A stretch of DNA of 39,839 nucleotides from the NCBI RefSeq assembly GCF_946404245.1, contig NZ_CAMJCX010000014.1:1-39839 (forward strand). Direction: 5' to 3'. Within the stretch, counting starts at the first letter, position 1. Each line of letters opens with the position of its first letter. Below, in pieces: positions 13,967 to 23,154 of this stretch. The position numbers and the translations under genes are program-made. The DNA is from an uncultured Methanobrevibacter sp. GTDB taxonomy: Archaea; Methanobacteriota; Methanobacteria; Methanobacteriales; Methanobacteriaceae. Below the pieces are notes generated by a model. That model saw only the letters and a list, made by a program, of their open reading frames with translations, made no database searches and was not told the DNA's origin.

Positions 13967-16900
13967 ATGTTAAACAAATCAAACAACTTAATCGAAAAGG
14001 AATTTAAGAATTTACGTAGGGAGCTATTGGACTTAACATTGAGAAACCAGCTTCTTAACTTCAAAGCAAGAGCTAAAACAATCACCATAGTAAATCAATC
14101 CCCGACAAATCTTTTCCAGACATTGGTTCTACAAGACAGCAAAATGTATTTTGTAGCCAACAAGAAGGACAAAAAGGAAGACAAGTCTTCAGTTTGGGAC
14201 CACATTCCATTTGATTTTTCTAAGTTTTCAGAAGGAGACAGAAAGTTAGCCACTGATTTGACCCCAAAAGAACTTCAAAAAAGATTATATTACATTAACA
14301 ACCAGGCAAAGACAATGCTTCAGGAGCAGGGTTATAACATTTTATATCTTGCTGTTGGATTTCTCGAATGGAAGGACAAATCCAAACCAAGGCAAAAGAA
14401 CAAGGCTCCTCTGGTTCTGATTCCAGTCGCTATGGAAAGGAAGAAGGTTGGTGAATCATTTAACCTTGAATGGACTGGAGAAGATATTCAAACCAACATC
14501 TCACTTAAGGCCAAACTCTTGGAAGCTGGAATTGAACTTCCCGATTTCGAATTCAAAAGATACGGTGAGGTGATTGACCATTATATTGCAAGCGTTCGCC
14601 GTGCAGTTTCACGTATGGACGGATGGGAAGTGAACCATAATGTGGCTTTAGGTTTCTTCAGCTTTACAAAATTCGTAATGTACAATGACTTAAACCCTGA
14701 AGCTTGGGCCGATAACGTTGACTTAACCAAGAATGAACTGATTCAGGCTATTTTCAATCCTGCAAAAAACGACCAGGAAGCATTTAAAGAAGAAGACATT
14801 GATTCTCAGCTTGAATACAGAACAATGTATCAGGTTTTGGATGCTGACTCATCTCAGATTGCAGCTATTCAGGACGTTAAGGCAGGACGTAACCTTGTGG
14901 TGGAAGGACCGCCGGGAACAGGTAAGTCACAGACTATTGTAAACCTAATAGCTGAGCTATTGGCGGAAGGCAAATCAGTATTATTTGTATCTGAAAAGAT
15001 GGCGGCACTGGATGTTGTAAAGGACAGACTTACAGCTGTGGGTCTTGGTAAATTTGTTTTGGAATTGCATTCACATAAAACCAGACGTAAAAAGTTCCTC
15101 AAAGACCTTCAGAAGGCCACTAATGTGCGTGCTCATGAGCCTTTAAACATTGATCAGACAATCCGTAAGCTGGAAACATTGCGCCGTCAGCTTGATGATT
15201 ATTCTCAAATTATTCACAAACCTGTATTTGCAGTGAACCTGTCAGCATTTCAGTTGTATGGAATGAAAGAATCTGCTGATGATCACTTTGCAAGAAAAGA
15301 TGCGCTGATGCCGCTGGTCAGATTTGAAAGCCCTGAAACAGTCACCCTTAAAGACTTGGATGACATGAAAATAGCTTTGGAAAACCTGGCTGAACTCTAT
15401 CAGACCATCTCTAAGGAAAATCCTTGGAGCAAATGCGCACCGAAAAGCTTGCTTCCCGCTGATTTAAGGGAAATTGAAATATTGATAAACGATTCCCTTC
15501 ATGCATTGGATAACTTCTTGGTGGAACGTGGAAGGGTTTATGACATTTACGGAATCAAGAAACCGGATACCTTAAATGAATTCCAGAATTCTCTTTCTGC
15601 ATTTGAAATCATCAAGTCACAGAATGCTGAACTTATTGACGGCAGTATCCTGAAGTCAGGCGCATGGAACAACAACAATGATGATGCTTATCTATTAATC
15701 AGGGAACTTGAGAAATATCAAAAGTATGCTCCTGCCTTGGATAAATTTAACCAAAGCATTTTCCAGGCAGACATTGACAGGATTATCTTTGAGCTGCAGC
15801 AGCTTTCACATAAAAGGTTCCGTTTCTTCAACTCAAATCAGCACATTGAAATCGTTCAGAGGTATTATGCAGTTCCTGTAAACGGAAGCATTGAGGATAT
15901 CATCCGTGAGCTCAAACAGGCAAAGGCAATCATTAAAATCAGAAAAAACCTCGAAGCCAATAATGCTCTGGGCCAAAAATACTATGGCGGATACTGGCAT
16001 TTGAATGCTAATCCGAATGATTTGAAAGCCATTGCAAGCTGGATGCATGAATTTACAGCACTTGTACGTGACGGAACATTTTCCGAAAATACAATAGACC
16101 TCATGAGTAAGGACCTATTCGACATCAAGCCTGAAAGGGACCTTGCAGAATACATTGACGCAGGTGAGGAATTTGTAAGGGTATTGTCAAGACTAAAAGA
16201 TAAGCTAAACCCTAGAAGCAAATTGATTTTCAAAAGGGAAACCGGTGATGTGCCGTTTGAAGCATGGCAGGAACAGTTGTATAATTGGAGAGGGCAACTA
16301 TCAAGTCTTCATTTATGGTCACAATACCTCAATACCAAAAATGCTCTAAAAACATCAAATGCAAAGATGTTCGTTGATTCAATTGAAAAAAGAAACATCA
16401 AAAAAGATGATATTGAAGCATTGGTTGACGGAAACTTTGCAGATTCACTCTTAAATATATTATTCGTAGAAAACCATGAACTTGCAACATTTGTCGGTGA
16501 ACTTCATGAAAACAGAATCCGTGAGTTCAAGGACTTGGACAAAAAGATTTTAACCCTGAACCGTAAGAGAATTTTCCATAAGCTGAACAGCAACATTCCA
16601 AAGATTTTCGGCGGAACAGAAAATCCTCAGGCAAAGATATTGGCTGGTGAATTCACACGTAAAAGCGGTCACATGCCGGTTAGAAAACTCCTGGAAAAGG
16701 CCGGTGGAATGATTAAGCAAATCAAGCCTTGTTTCATGATGTCTCCGTTGTCCATTGCACAGTACCTGGACCCGACAAATGAGGAATTGCAATTTGATGT
16801 CGTTATTTTCGACGAGGCAAGTCAGGTAAAACCTGAAGATGCACTCGGTGCGTTCATGAGAGGAAAAACTGCTGTTGTTATGGGAGATACCCAACAATTG

Positions 16901-19900
16901 CCTCCAACTTCATTTTTCGACCAGATGTCTGATGCCGAAAGCGATGAGGAGGAAGCGACATCTTTGGATATGGAAAGTATCCTTCATTTATGTAAACTCT
17001 CTTTCCCTGTAAAAATGCTTAAATGGCACTACCGTTCACGCCATGAATCATTGATTACAGTATCAAACCGTGAATTTTATGACAATGACCTATTGGTTTA
17101 TCCATCCCCGTCACATTCAGACCCTGAACTTGGATTGAAATTCCATTACAATCCAAATACCCAATACCTAAGAGGAGCATCATCCAAAAACCCTCTTGAA
17201 GCGGAAGATGTGGTGGAAGAGATATTCAATCACTTTGAAAAATACGGCGATACAAAAAGTTTAGGTGTCGGAACATTTTCCGTAGCACAAAAAAATGCAA
17301 TTTTGGAAGCATTGGAAGTAAAACGTAAGGAAAGGCCTGAATTCGAACCGTTATTCTCAGACAATAAGGAGGAAAGATTCTTCGTCAAAAACCTTGAAAC
17401 AATTCAGGGGGACGAAAGGGATGTTATCCTGATCAGTGTAGGATACGGTTTTGACCAGGACGGAAAAATGTCATTGAACTTCGGTCCACTAAACCAGGAC
17501 GGTGGGGAAAGAAGATTAAACGTATTGATTACACGTGCAAGGGAAAAATGTGTAGTATTTTCAAACTTTAAGGCTTATGACATGAACCTGACCGCAAACC
17601 CTCCATATGGTGTAAAATCCCTGAAAGAATTTTTGGAATATGCTGAAAACCTGACTTTAGGAACTCAGGGTCCAGATACATACACAAAAGAGCCATTTGA
17701 AGATGCAATCGCAAGCTTTTTGGAGGAAAACGGTTACACTGTTGACAGACAAATCGGTTGTGCAGGATTTAGGGTGGACTTGGCTATTGTAGATGATGAA
17801 AATCCTGGAAAATACATTTTAGGAATCACAACCGATGGAAAAATGTATGCCTCAAGCAAAGTGGCCCGTGACAGGGACAGACTTCGTGAACAGGTATTGA
17901 CAGGTTTAGGCTGGAAACTCTATCACTTATGGTCAACAGACTGGTACAGAAACAGGGATTTGGGACGTAAGAAACTCCTTGAAAATGTTGAAAAATCAAT
18001 CAAGAAATCACGTGAAGAGGAAAGGCGCAGATCTGAAGAAGAGAAAAAATTGGCTGAAAAAAGAAGACTTGAAGCTGAGAAAAAAGCAGAAGAATTACGT
18101 TTGGCACGTGAAAAAGAGGAAAAAGAACGTGCTGAAAGGGAAGCCGCTGAAAATGAAATCAATGCAGAAGACATTGGTCCAAGTGATTTTGTAGAAGTCG
18201 AAAAAGCCGATGACGGTGACTTTTTGGAAAAACCGATTGATGTTTCAGAAATTGACCCTGAAGAGTTCTTTGGAGAAGATGCAAAAGCAACTTCTGGCGA
18301 TTCTAAACCAATAAATGAAGATAATAGTTCTCAAAAGGAAACTCCGTCAGAGTTTGTAGTAGTTGATACTCCTGATGAGGATGTAAAATATGAGGAAACT
18401 CCGTCAGAGTTTGTTGCATCAGATGATGTTGATGAAAATAATTTGGAAATTAATTTAGAAGAAAAACAAGAGACTGCACCTTCAGATGTTAATGTTGATT
18501 CTTCTGTTGAGGAAGATTTAACTGTTGATGATGTTGAAACTCCAATCGATGATGTTGTTAGTGAAGAAGCTGAGGTTACCGCTGGTGAGGAAGTAATTGA
18601 AGAAACTCCTCAAAACGATGCAAAAACTCCAATTGAAGAGGAAACATCTAAATACGAACCAAATGATGATAAAGAAGTTTGGGAAGCGGAAGAAGAACCA
18701 ATTTCTCAAAATGATGATGCTGAAGTCTGGGAAGATGATGAGGGAATTTCACCGGAAGACAATGCGGAAGTTTGGGAAGATGATAAAGATTATGCAGATG
18801 ACTCTGAATCAGAATCAAAGTCATTCAAAGAAAAATTCAAATCAATATTTAAGCATGATGATGGAGATGGGGATGACAACTCATCTAAAACTTCATTCTT
18901 TGAATCACTTAAGTCAGTAAAAGATTTCAATGAGGATTCAGATTCTAACGATGAAATGGAAGAGGAAATAATTGACAATGCCTCTGTTAAAAGCCATTTT
19001 GAAGATAAAGTTGATTTGGGTTCTGATGACGATTACATTTATGTTGACCATTCAAACGATGAATTGCATGAAGAATTTGAGGAGTCAACAAAGCCTGACA
19101 TAGAAGATTATGCCGCAAAAGATGACATGGACTACTCGTTTGATGAGGAGATTATTGTTGATGAAACACCTCAAAATGATGATGTTAAAGAAACCACATT
19201 TAAAAAACCAATTTTCAGCAATAAAATTAATATAAAATCAGATGATTCCTCAAAAGAAAATGAACCTGTTGGCGAGCATGACAATATTGATGAAAAAATG
19301 CCTGAAAATGATAATGTTGATGATGAAATAGTTTTCGAAGAAAATCATGAACCTGAAAGCGATAAGGTTGATTTGGGTTCTGATGACGATTACATTTATG
19401 TTGACCACAGTGGCGATGAGACAGTTGAAGAACAAAATGACGATGCCCATGAGGATGCAAGTTTCGACGAGACACCTCAACGTGAAGTGAAAGTCAAAAG
19501 CAAATCCAGAAGATCCAATTTTGTAAAGTCAATCATTTCAGATGTTGTCGGTGGCGAATCCAGATTGGAGCCTGAAGAAATTGAAACGGTACGCGGTGAA
19601 GTCATTGAAGAGGATGAGGTTCCACTTCACAAGCCTGCGCCTAAGGATGAATTTGTAGTGGAAGCAGAGATTGTCAACGGAGCTAATCCTTCTGAAGATA
19701 ACTTGGAAAGGCCAACTCCTAAAGACAATTATTTTGAGGAAGATGAGGAACTTAACATATTCACTGACGAGCTTCCTGATTTGAGTCATGATGAGTATGA
19801 TGAAATTCATGAAGAGGCCACACGCGTCATTGACAAGGCCATGGATGAATTCATGGATGATGTATTTGATAAAAAACCGGTCAATGATTCATTTGAGGAA

Positions 19901-21295
19901 AAGATTCGGGATAAATTTGTTGATGAGGAGATTATTGATGTCGGATCCGAGAACATTGTAAATGATAAAACTTCAGATGACATTAAAGTCAATCATTCTC
20001 AAGTTGAAAAAGATTTTGCCGAAACTTCTAACGACATTGACATTAAAGATAATGGATTCGGAGAAGATGTGGCCAAATCATCAAGTGAATTTAATGACAT
20101 TGGCGCTCAAGATAATGAAATCAATGATGAAATACTTAAAGATGATGCTTCAGATATTCAAGATTCTCAAAGCATCAGTGATGCCGAACCAATTGCGGAT
20201 GATGCATCTACAGGTGAGGAAGTAATTTACTTTAAAGGTGCAAATGATGTAACCAATCCGTTAAGGAAAAATAATGTCTATTATAAAAATGAGCATAAAA
20301 ACAAATCCATACGAGACTCCATTAAAGGATTTAAAAAGGACATGCAATACATTAACAAGTCCCTTAACGAAATTGAAAACCCAACACAAATTGATTATGT
20401 TTCAGTAGTGGACAGAACTGAAGAATATGACCCTAACGATTATTTATCAAGGCCAAGTGATGATGATTCCGATAAAATAATTCAAATGGAAGAGGAATTG
20501 ACATTTGCAGAAAAAGAAGAGCGAAGAATAGAAAGAGAATTGGACGGGGAAAGATTTGAAAATAGCATTCCTGCCAGTGATGATGTTATTGTAACTGTCA
20601 ATAATCCTCAAGTTCGCGAAGAGCTAAAAGATCAGGCTTTGGAAAATATCATTCAAACTGCTAATGAGGACTATAAGGAAATTGAAAAAGAAAGATTCAA
20701 AAATGAAAACCAATTGAAGGCTTTTGACGATAAAAAGCTTCCAGGTAAAAGAAAACTGGAGGATGAGATAGTCGATTATGTCCAAGCTTCTGATATAGGT
20801 TTAACTCCTCAAAACGATTTGTATGCCGTGCCGATTTCCAAAGTGGCAGAATCCGTTAATGCAATTGTGGATATCGAAGGGCCGATACACATTAAGGAAG
20901 TAACCAATAGGGTTAAGGATAGCTGCAATATTAAAAGGGCAGGTTCAAATCTGAAAAAGACTGTTAATTTGGCTATTGATGAGGCTGAAAATGCAGGAGA
21001 TATTATTAAGATAGGTGATTTCTTATATGATGCTTCAAACAATAATGTTCTTGTCAGGAAGAGAAACAAACCTAATGTGGATTTAATATCTGATGAGGAA
21101 ATCGCAAAAAGCATTGAACTTGTATTGCTTTATAATGATAATGTTTCTACAAAACAAATTGCAAAGGAAGCTTCACGTAACTTTGGATTCAGGTCCACTT
21201 CCAAAAAGACTGCTTCCAGAATAAATAGCGTTTTGGATTTGATGATTGCAAACAACAGAGTTAAAATTGTCAATGATTATGTTGAGCTTAACTAG
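13967..21295 (+). CDS. Giant SF1 helicase with DUF4011, MTES_1575 nuclease-like and DUF3320 domains and an acidic linker
   Basis: This continuous frame encodes 2442 residues. Domains in order: DUF4011 (about 10-245, L-D-L-T-L-R-N-Q-L-L-N-F); SF1 helicase core with Walker A GPPGTGKS (314-321), Walker B D-E-A-S (949-952), GDTQQLPP (973-980), WHYRSRH (1020-1026), QGDERD (1147-1152) and NVLITRARE (1185-1193); an MTES_1575 restriction-endonuclease-like domain (about 1240-1340, A-R-D-R-D-R-L-R, W-S-T-D-W); a charged coiled coil (about 1345-1400); an acidic repetitive region (about 1405-2265); and DUF3320 (from about 2270). In the nuclease-like domain the usual I-E-C-D-G reads I-T-T-D-G (1287-1291) and Y-H-S reads Y-A-S. 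The ATPase motifs look intact. uvrC follows after 8 bp. A role in DNA repair or defence is likely but unproven. Confidence 0.85.
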   Translation: MLNKSNNLIEKEFKNLRRELLDLTLRNQLLNFKARAKTITIVNQSPTNLFQTLVLQDSKMYFVANKKDKKEDKSSVWDHIPFDFSKFSEGDRKLATDLTPKELQKRLYYINNQAKTMLQEQGYNILYLAVGFLEWKDKSKPRQKNKAPLVLIPVAMERKKVGESFNLEWTGEDIQTNISLKAKLLEAGIELPDFEFKRYGEVIDHYIASVRRAVSRMDGWEVNHNVALGFFSFTKFVMYNDLNPEAWADNVDLTKNELIQAIFNPAKNDQEAFKEEDIDSQLEYRTMYQVLDADSSQIAAIQDVKAGRNLVVEGPPGTGKSQTIVNLIAELLAEGKSVLFVSEKMAALDVVKDRLTAVGLGKFVLELHSHKTRRKKFLKDLQKATNVRAHEPLNIDQTIRKLETLRRQLDDYSQIIHKPVFAVNLSAFQLYGMKESADDHFARKDALMPLVRFESPETVTLKDLDDMKIALENLAELYQTISKENPWSKCAPKSLLPADLREIEILINDSLHALDNFLVERGRVYDIYGIKKPDTLNEFQNSLSAFEIIKSQNAELIDGSILKSGAWNNNNDDAYLLIRELEKYQKYAPALDKFNQSIFQADIDRIIFELQQLSHKRFRFFNSNQHIEIVQRYYAVPVNGSIEDIIRELKQAKAIIKIRKNLEANNALGQKYYGGYWHLNANPNDLKAIASWMHEFTALVRDGTFSENTIDLMSKDLFDIKPERDLAEYIDAGEEFVRVLSRLKDKLNPRSKLIFKRETGDVPFEAWQEQLYNWRGQLSSLHLWSQYLNTKNALKTSNAKMFVDSIEKRNIKKDDIEALVDGNFADSLLNILFVENHELATFVGELHENRIREFKDLDKKILTLNRKRIFHKLNSNIPKIFGGTENPQAKILAGEFTRKSGHMPVRKLLEKAGGMIKQIKPCFMMSPLSIAQYLDPTNEELQFDVVIFDEASQVKPEDALGAFMRGKTAVVMGDTQQLPPTSFFDQMSDAESDEEEATSLDMESILHLCKLSFPVKMLKWHYRSRHESLITVSNREFYDNDLLVYPSPSHSDPELGLKFHYNPNTQYLRGASSKNPLEAEDVVEEIFNHFEKYGDTKSLGVGTFSVAQKNAILEALEVKRKERPEFEPLFSDNKEERFFVKNLETIQGDERDVILISVGYGFDQDGKMSLNFGPLNQDGGERRLNVLITRAREKCVVFSNFKAYDMNLTANPPYGVKSLKEFLEYAENLTLGTQGPDTYTKEPFEDAIASFLEENGYTVDRQIGCAGFRVDLAIVDDENPGKYILGITTDGKMYASSKVARDRDRLREQVLTGLGWKLYHLWSTDWYRNRDLGRKKLLENVEKSIKKSREEERRRSEEEKKLAEKRRLEAEKKAEELRLAREKEEKERAEREAAENEINAEDIGPSDFVEVEKADDGDFLEKPIDVSEIDPEEFFGEDAKATSGDSKPINEDNSSQKETPSEFVVVDTPDEDVKYEETPSEFVASDDVDENNLEINLEEKQETAPSDVNVDSSVEEDLTVDDVETPIDDVVSEEAEVTAGEEVIEETPQNDAKTPIEEETSKYEPNDDKEVWEAEEEPISQNDDAEVWEDDEGISPEDNAEVWEDDKDYADDSESESKSFKEKFKSIFKHDDGDGDDNSSKTSFFESLKSVKDFNEDSDSNDEMEEEIIDNASVKSHFEDKVDLGSDDDYIYVDHSNDELHEEFEESTKPDIEDYAAKDDMDYSFDEEIIVDETPQNDDVKETTFKKPIFSNKINIKSDDSSKENEPVGEHDNIDEKMPENDNVDDEIVFEENHEPESDKVDLGSDDDYIYVDHSGDETVEEQNDDAHEDASFDETPQREVKVKSKSRRSNFVKSIISDVVGGESRLEPEEIETVRGEVIEEDEVPLHKPAPKDEFVVEAEIVNGANPSEDNLERPTPKDNYFEEDEELNIFTDELPDLSHDEYDEIHEEATRVIDKAMDEFMDDVFDKKPVNDSFEEKIRDKFVDEEIIDVGSENIVNDKTSDDIKVNHSQVEKDFAETSNDIDIKDNGFGEDVAKSSSEFNDIGAQDNEINDEILKDDASDIQDSQSISDAEPIADDASTGEEVIYFKGANDVTNPLRKNNVYYKNEHKNKSIRDSIKGFKKDMQYINKSLNEIENPTQIDYVSVVDRTEEYDPNDYLSRPSDDDSDKIIQMEEELTFAEKEERRIERELDGERFENSIPASDDVIVTVNNPQVREELKDQALENIIQTANEDYKEIEKERFKNENQLKAFDDKKLPGKRKLEDEIVDYVQASDIGLTPQNDLYAVPISKVAESVNAIVDIEGPIHIKEVTNRVKDSCNIKRAGSNLKKTVNLAIDEAENAGDIIKIGDFLYDASNNNVLVRKRNKPNVDLISDEEIAKSIELVLLYNDNVSTKQIAKEASRNFGFRSTSKKTASRINSVLDLMIANNRVKIVNDYVELN
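18336..18414 (+). repeat. 22-bp direct repeat in the acidic linker (E-T-P-S-E-F-V)
   Basis: The identical 22 bp beginning AGGAAACTCCGTCAGAGT occur at 18336-18357 and 18393-18414, 57 bp apart (19 codons, in frame). Each encodes E-T-P-S-E-F-V. Confidence 0.7.
18675..18785 (+). repeat. Imperfect E-V-W-E acidic repeats
   Basis: The protein units K-E-V-W-E-A-E-E-E, A-E-V-W-E-D-D-E-G and A-E-V-W-E-D-D-K-D follow one another near 18676, 18720 and 18768, spaced about 15 codons. The DNA repeats GAAGTTTGGGAAG or GAAGTCTGGGAAG each time. Confidence 0.6.
19004..19407 (+). repeat. 47-bp direct repeat pair in the acidic linker (V-D-L-G-S-D-D-D-Y-I-Y-V-D-H)
   Basis: Positions 19004-19050 and 19361-19407 match at 46 of 47 bases (only AAA versus AAG differs). 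The copies are 357 bp apart, exactly 119 codons, so recombination between them would delete or duplicate in frame. Confidence 0.75.
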
Positions 21296-21303
21296 GTGGG
21301 ATT

Positions 21304-23055
21304 ATGTCAACAAAAGTCAAATCTCCCGATAACCTGCCGAGCAAGCCTGGTGTCTACATCATGCGTGATGCATCAGACACAATAATTTACATAGGCAAGG
21401 CAAAAAACCTTATCAAAAGGGTAAAATCTTATTTTCGAGAAAAGCTTGACAGGCCAAAGACTCAAATACTGATGAGTCACTTTGACAGCCTGGAATACAT
21501 TGTAACCAATTCCGAAAAGGAAGCTTTGATTCTAGAGGCCACCTTAATCAAAAAGCATCGTCCCAGATATAATGTTCAGCTTAAGGATGACAAGAGATAT
21601 CCCTATGTTAAGATTACTGATGAGAAGTTTCCCCGTTTGGTTATAACAAGAAACGTCACTAAAAATGGAATCTATTACGGTCCGTTTACCGATGTCGGAT
21701 CAGTTAAGCAGACTGTCAAGTTTTTAAAGTCATTATTTAAAATCAGAACTTGCCGTAACATGAACGGGCCTTGTCTCAACTCCCAAATAGATTTGTGTTA
21801 TGCCCCATGTGTCGGCAAAATCACAGAGAAGGAATATTCAGAAATAATCAATAAAATCGATTTGTTTTTCCAGGGCAAATACTCCACAATTGTCAAGAAC
21901 CTTAAAAAGGAAATGATGGATGCCGCCGCCAATGAGGAATATGAAAAGGCAGCGGTGATAAGGGACCAGATTACATCAATTGAAGAGATTATGGAAAAGC
22001 AGTTTGTTGATTTGGTTGATGATGATTTGGACCAGGATGTAATAGCCATTGCCCCTGGTGATGATGAAGTGGTTGTAATTATCATGCCGATTCGTAACGG
22101 AAAGATAGTGGGTCGTGATGACTTTTTAATGAGCGCATCCCAGTATGATTCATCATCGGAAATCATGTTCGCATTTATTCAGCAGTATTACGGTTATAAC
22201 AGGCATGTTCCAAAACAGATTCTTTTGGATGAGGATATTGATGATAAGCAGCTATTGGAAGAGTGGTTGAGTGATTTGAGAGGAAATAAGGTTTCCATTA
22301 AGGTTCCTCAAAAGGGTGTCAAGGCACGTCTTGTTAAAATGGCCCGTAAAAATGCTGAAATCATCAAGCATCAAAAGAAAAAGATGGAATCATCATTGAT
22401 CGAACTTAAAAAATACCTGAAGCTTGAAAAAATCCCCCATGTAATAGAAGGGTATGATATAAGTAATATTTCAGGTAAATTTGCAGTGGGTTCAAAAGTG
22501 TCATTCAAGGATGGAAAACCCAACAAAAAAATGTATAAACATTTCAAAATGGAAACTCCCGGACCGAACGATTTTGCCATGATGGAGGAATTGCTGACCC
22601 GCAGATTGAAAATGATTGATAAAGATCCCGAACCGGACCTCATAGTCATCGATGGTGGTAAGGGACAGCTGGGCATGGCATGTGGAGTTTTAGAGAAATT
22701 GAATCTCACTCATATTCCAATCATTGGTCTTGCAAAGGAGTTTGAAGAGGTATTTACTCCAAATTCATCTCGTCCAATTATTATTCCTAAAAATAATCAG
22801 GCATTATACTTGCTTCAGCAAGTTCGTGATGAATCGCACCGTTTTGCGATAACTTATCACAGAAAGCTTCGCAGCAAAAATATATCGGCTTCTTCGCTGG
22901 ACGATATCGTTGGAATTGGTAAAAAACGTAAGGTTAATCTTTTAAAAGAATTCGGCACAATAGATAATATTAAAAATGCTTCAGTTGAGGATTTGGCCAA
23001 AACGGAGGGCATGAATCAAAAAACGGCGGAAAATGTCTATAATTATTATCACTAA
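21304..23055 (+). CDS. uvrC: UvrABC nucleotide excision repair endonuclease subunit C
   Basis: This 583-residue protein makes the two incisions around bulky DNA lesions after UvrA/UvrB loading. It shows an N-terminal GIY-YIG domain (G-V-Y-I-M...I-Y-I-G-K-A, with E in E-A-L-I-L-E), a cysteine cluster (C-R-N-M-N-G-P-C...C-Y-A-P-C), a UVR motif for UvrB binding (E-Y-E-K-A-A-V-I-R-D-Q-I, about residue 210) and an RNase H-like C-terminal nuclease (E-G-Y-D-I-S-N-I-S-G, V-I-D-G-G-K-G-Q, E-S-H-R-F-A-I). It ends in tandem helix-hairpin-helices. The length is normal for UvrC. UvrABC is bacterial in origin and present in some mesophilic methanogens. It lies 8 bp behind the giant helicase and is probably co-translated with it. 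uvrA and uvrB are not in the window. Confidence 0.96.
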   Translation: MSTKVKSPDNLPSKPGVYIMRDASDTIIYIGKAKNLIKRVKSYFREKLDRPKTQILMSHFDSLEYIVTNSEKEALILEATLIKKHRPRYNVQLKDDKRYPYVKITDEKFPRLVITRNVTKNGIYYGPFTDVGSVKQTVKFLKSLFKIRTCRNMNGPCLNSQIDLCYAPCVGKITEKEYSEIINKIDLFFQGKYSTIVKNLKKEMMDAAANEEYEKAAVIRDQITSIEEIMEKQFVDLVDDDLDQDVIAIAPGDDEVVVIIMPIRNGKIVGRDDFLMSASQYDSSSEIMFAFIQQYYGYNRHVPKQILLDEDIDDKQLLEEWLSDLRGNKVSIKVPQKGVKARLVKMARKNAEIIKHQKKKMESSLIELKKYLKLEKIPHVIEGYDISNISGKFAVGSKVSFKDGKPNKKMYKHFKMETPGPNDFAMMEELLTRRLKMIDKDPEPDLIVIDGGKGQLGMACGVLEKLNLTHIPIIGLAKEFEEVFTPNSSRPIIIPKNNQALYLLQQVRDESHRFAITYHRKLRSKNISASSLDDIVGIGKKRKVNLLKEFGTIDNIKNASVEDLAKTEGMNQKTAENVYNYYH

Positions 23056-23068
23056 ATTCTAATTTAGT
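23051..23068 (+). repeat. Hairpin over the uvrC stop codon
   Basis: ACTAAATT (23051-23058), 2-nt gap, AATTTAGT (23061-23068). The TAA stop (23053-23055) is in the first arm. No T-tract follows closely, so this is only weakly terminator-like. Confidence 0.4.
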
Positions 23069-23154
23069 TTCAGTAAAAACAACTAATTTTCCATTAACTT
23101 TAAATATAAGTATTTTTAAAAGTGTTTATTAAAGAATATAAAGGAATTAAAGTT

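Noticed and set aside
17979-18194. Plus-strand lysine-rich frame within the helicase gene
   Set aside because: It is a frame-shifted reading of the charged coiled coil and has no ribosome binding site.
18336-19407. CRISPR array in the repeated acidic region
   Set aside because: The repeats are coding, irregularly spaced and in frame, with no unique spacers of even length.
19227-19480. Several minus-strand frames inside the giant helicase gene
   Set aside because: They arise from the repetitive GAT/GAA codons read backwards and show biased composition without start signals.
13967-21295. Possible frameshift or gene fusion artefact in the 2442-codon gene
   Set aside because: The frame is continuous with consistent codon use, and the conserved DUF3320 end is in the same frame as the helicase start.
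13967-23055. Defence island around the giant helicase
   Set aside because: Neighbours are housekeeping genes (sugar kinase, uvrC, atwA) and no other defence, toxin or mobile-element gene is present.
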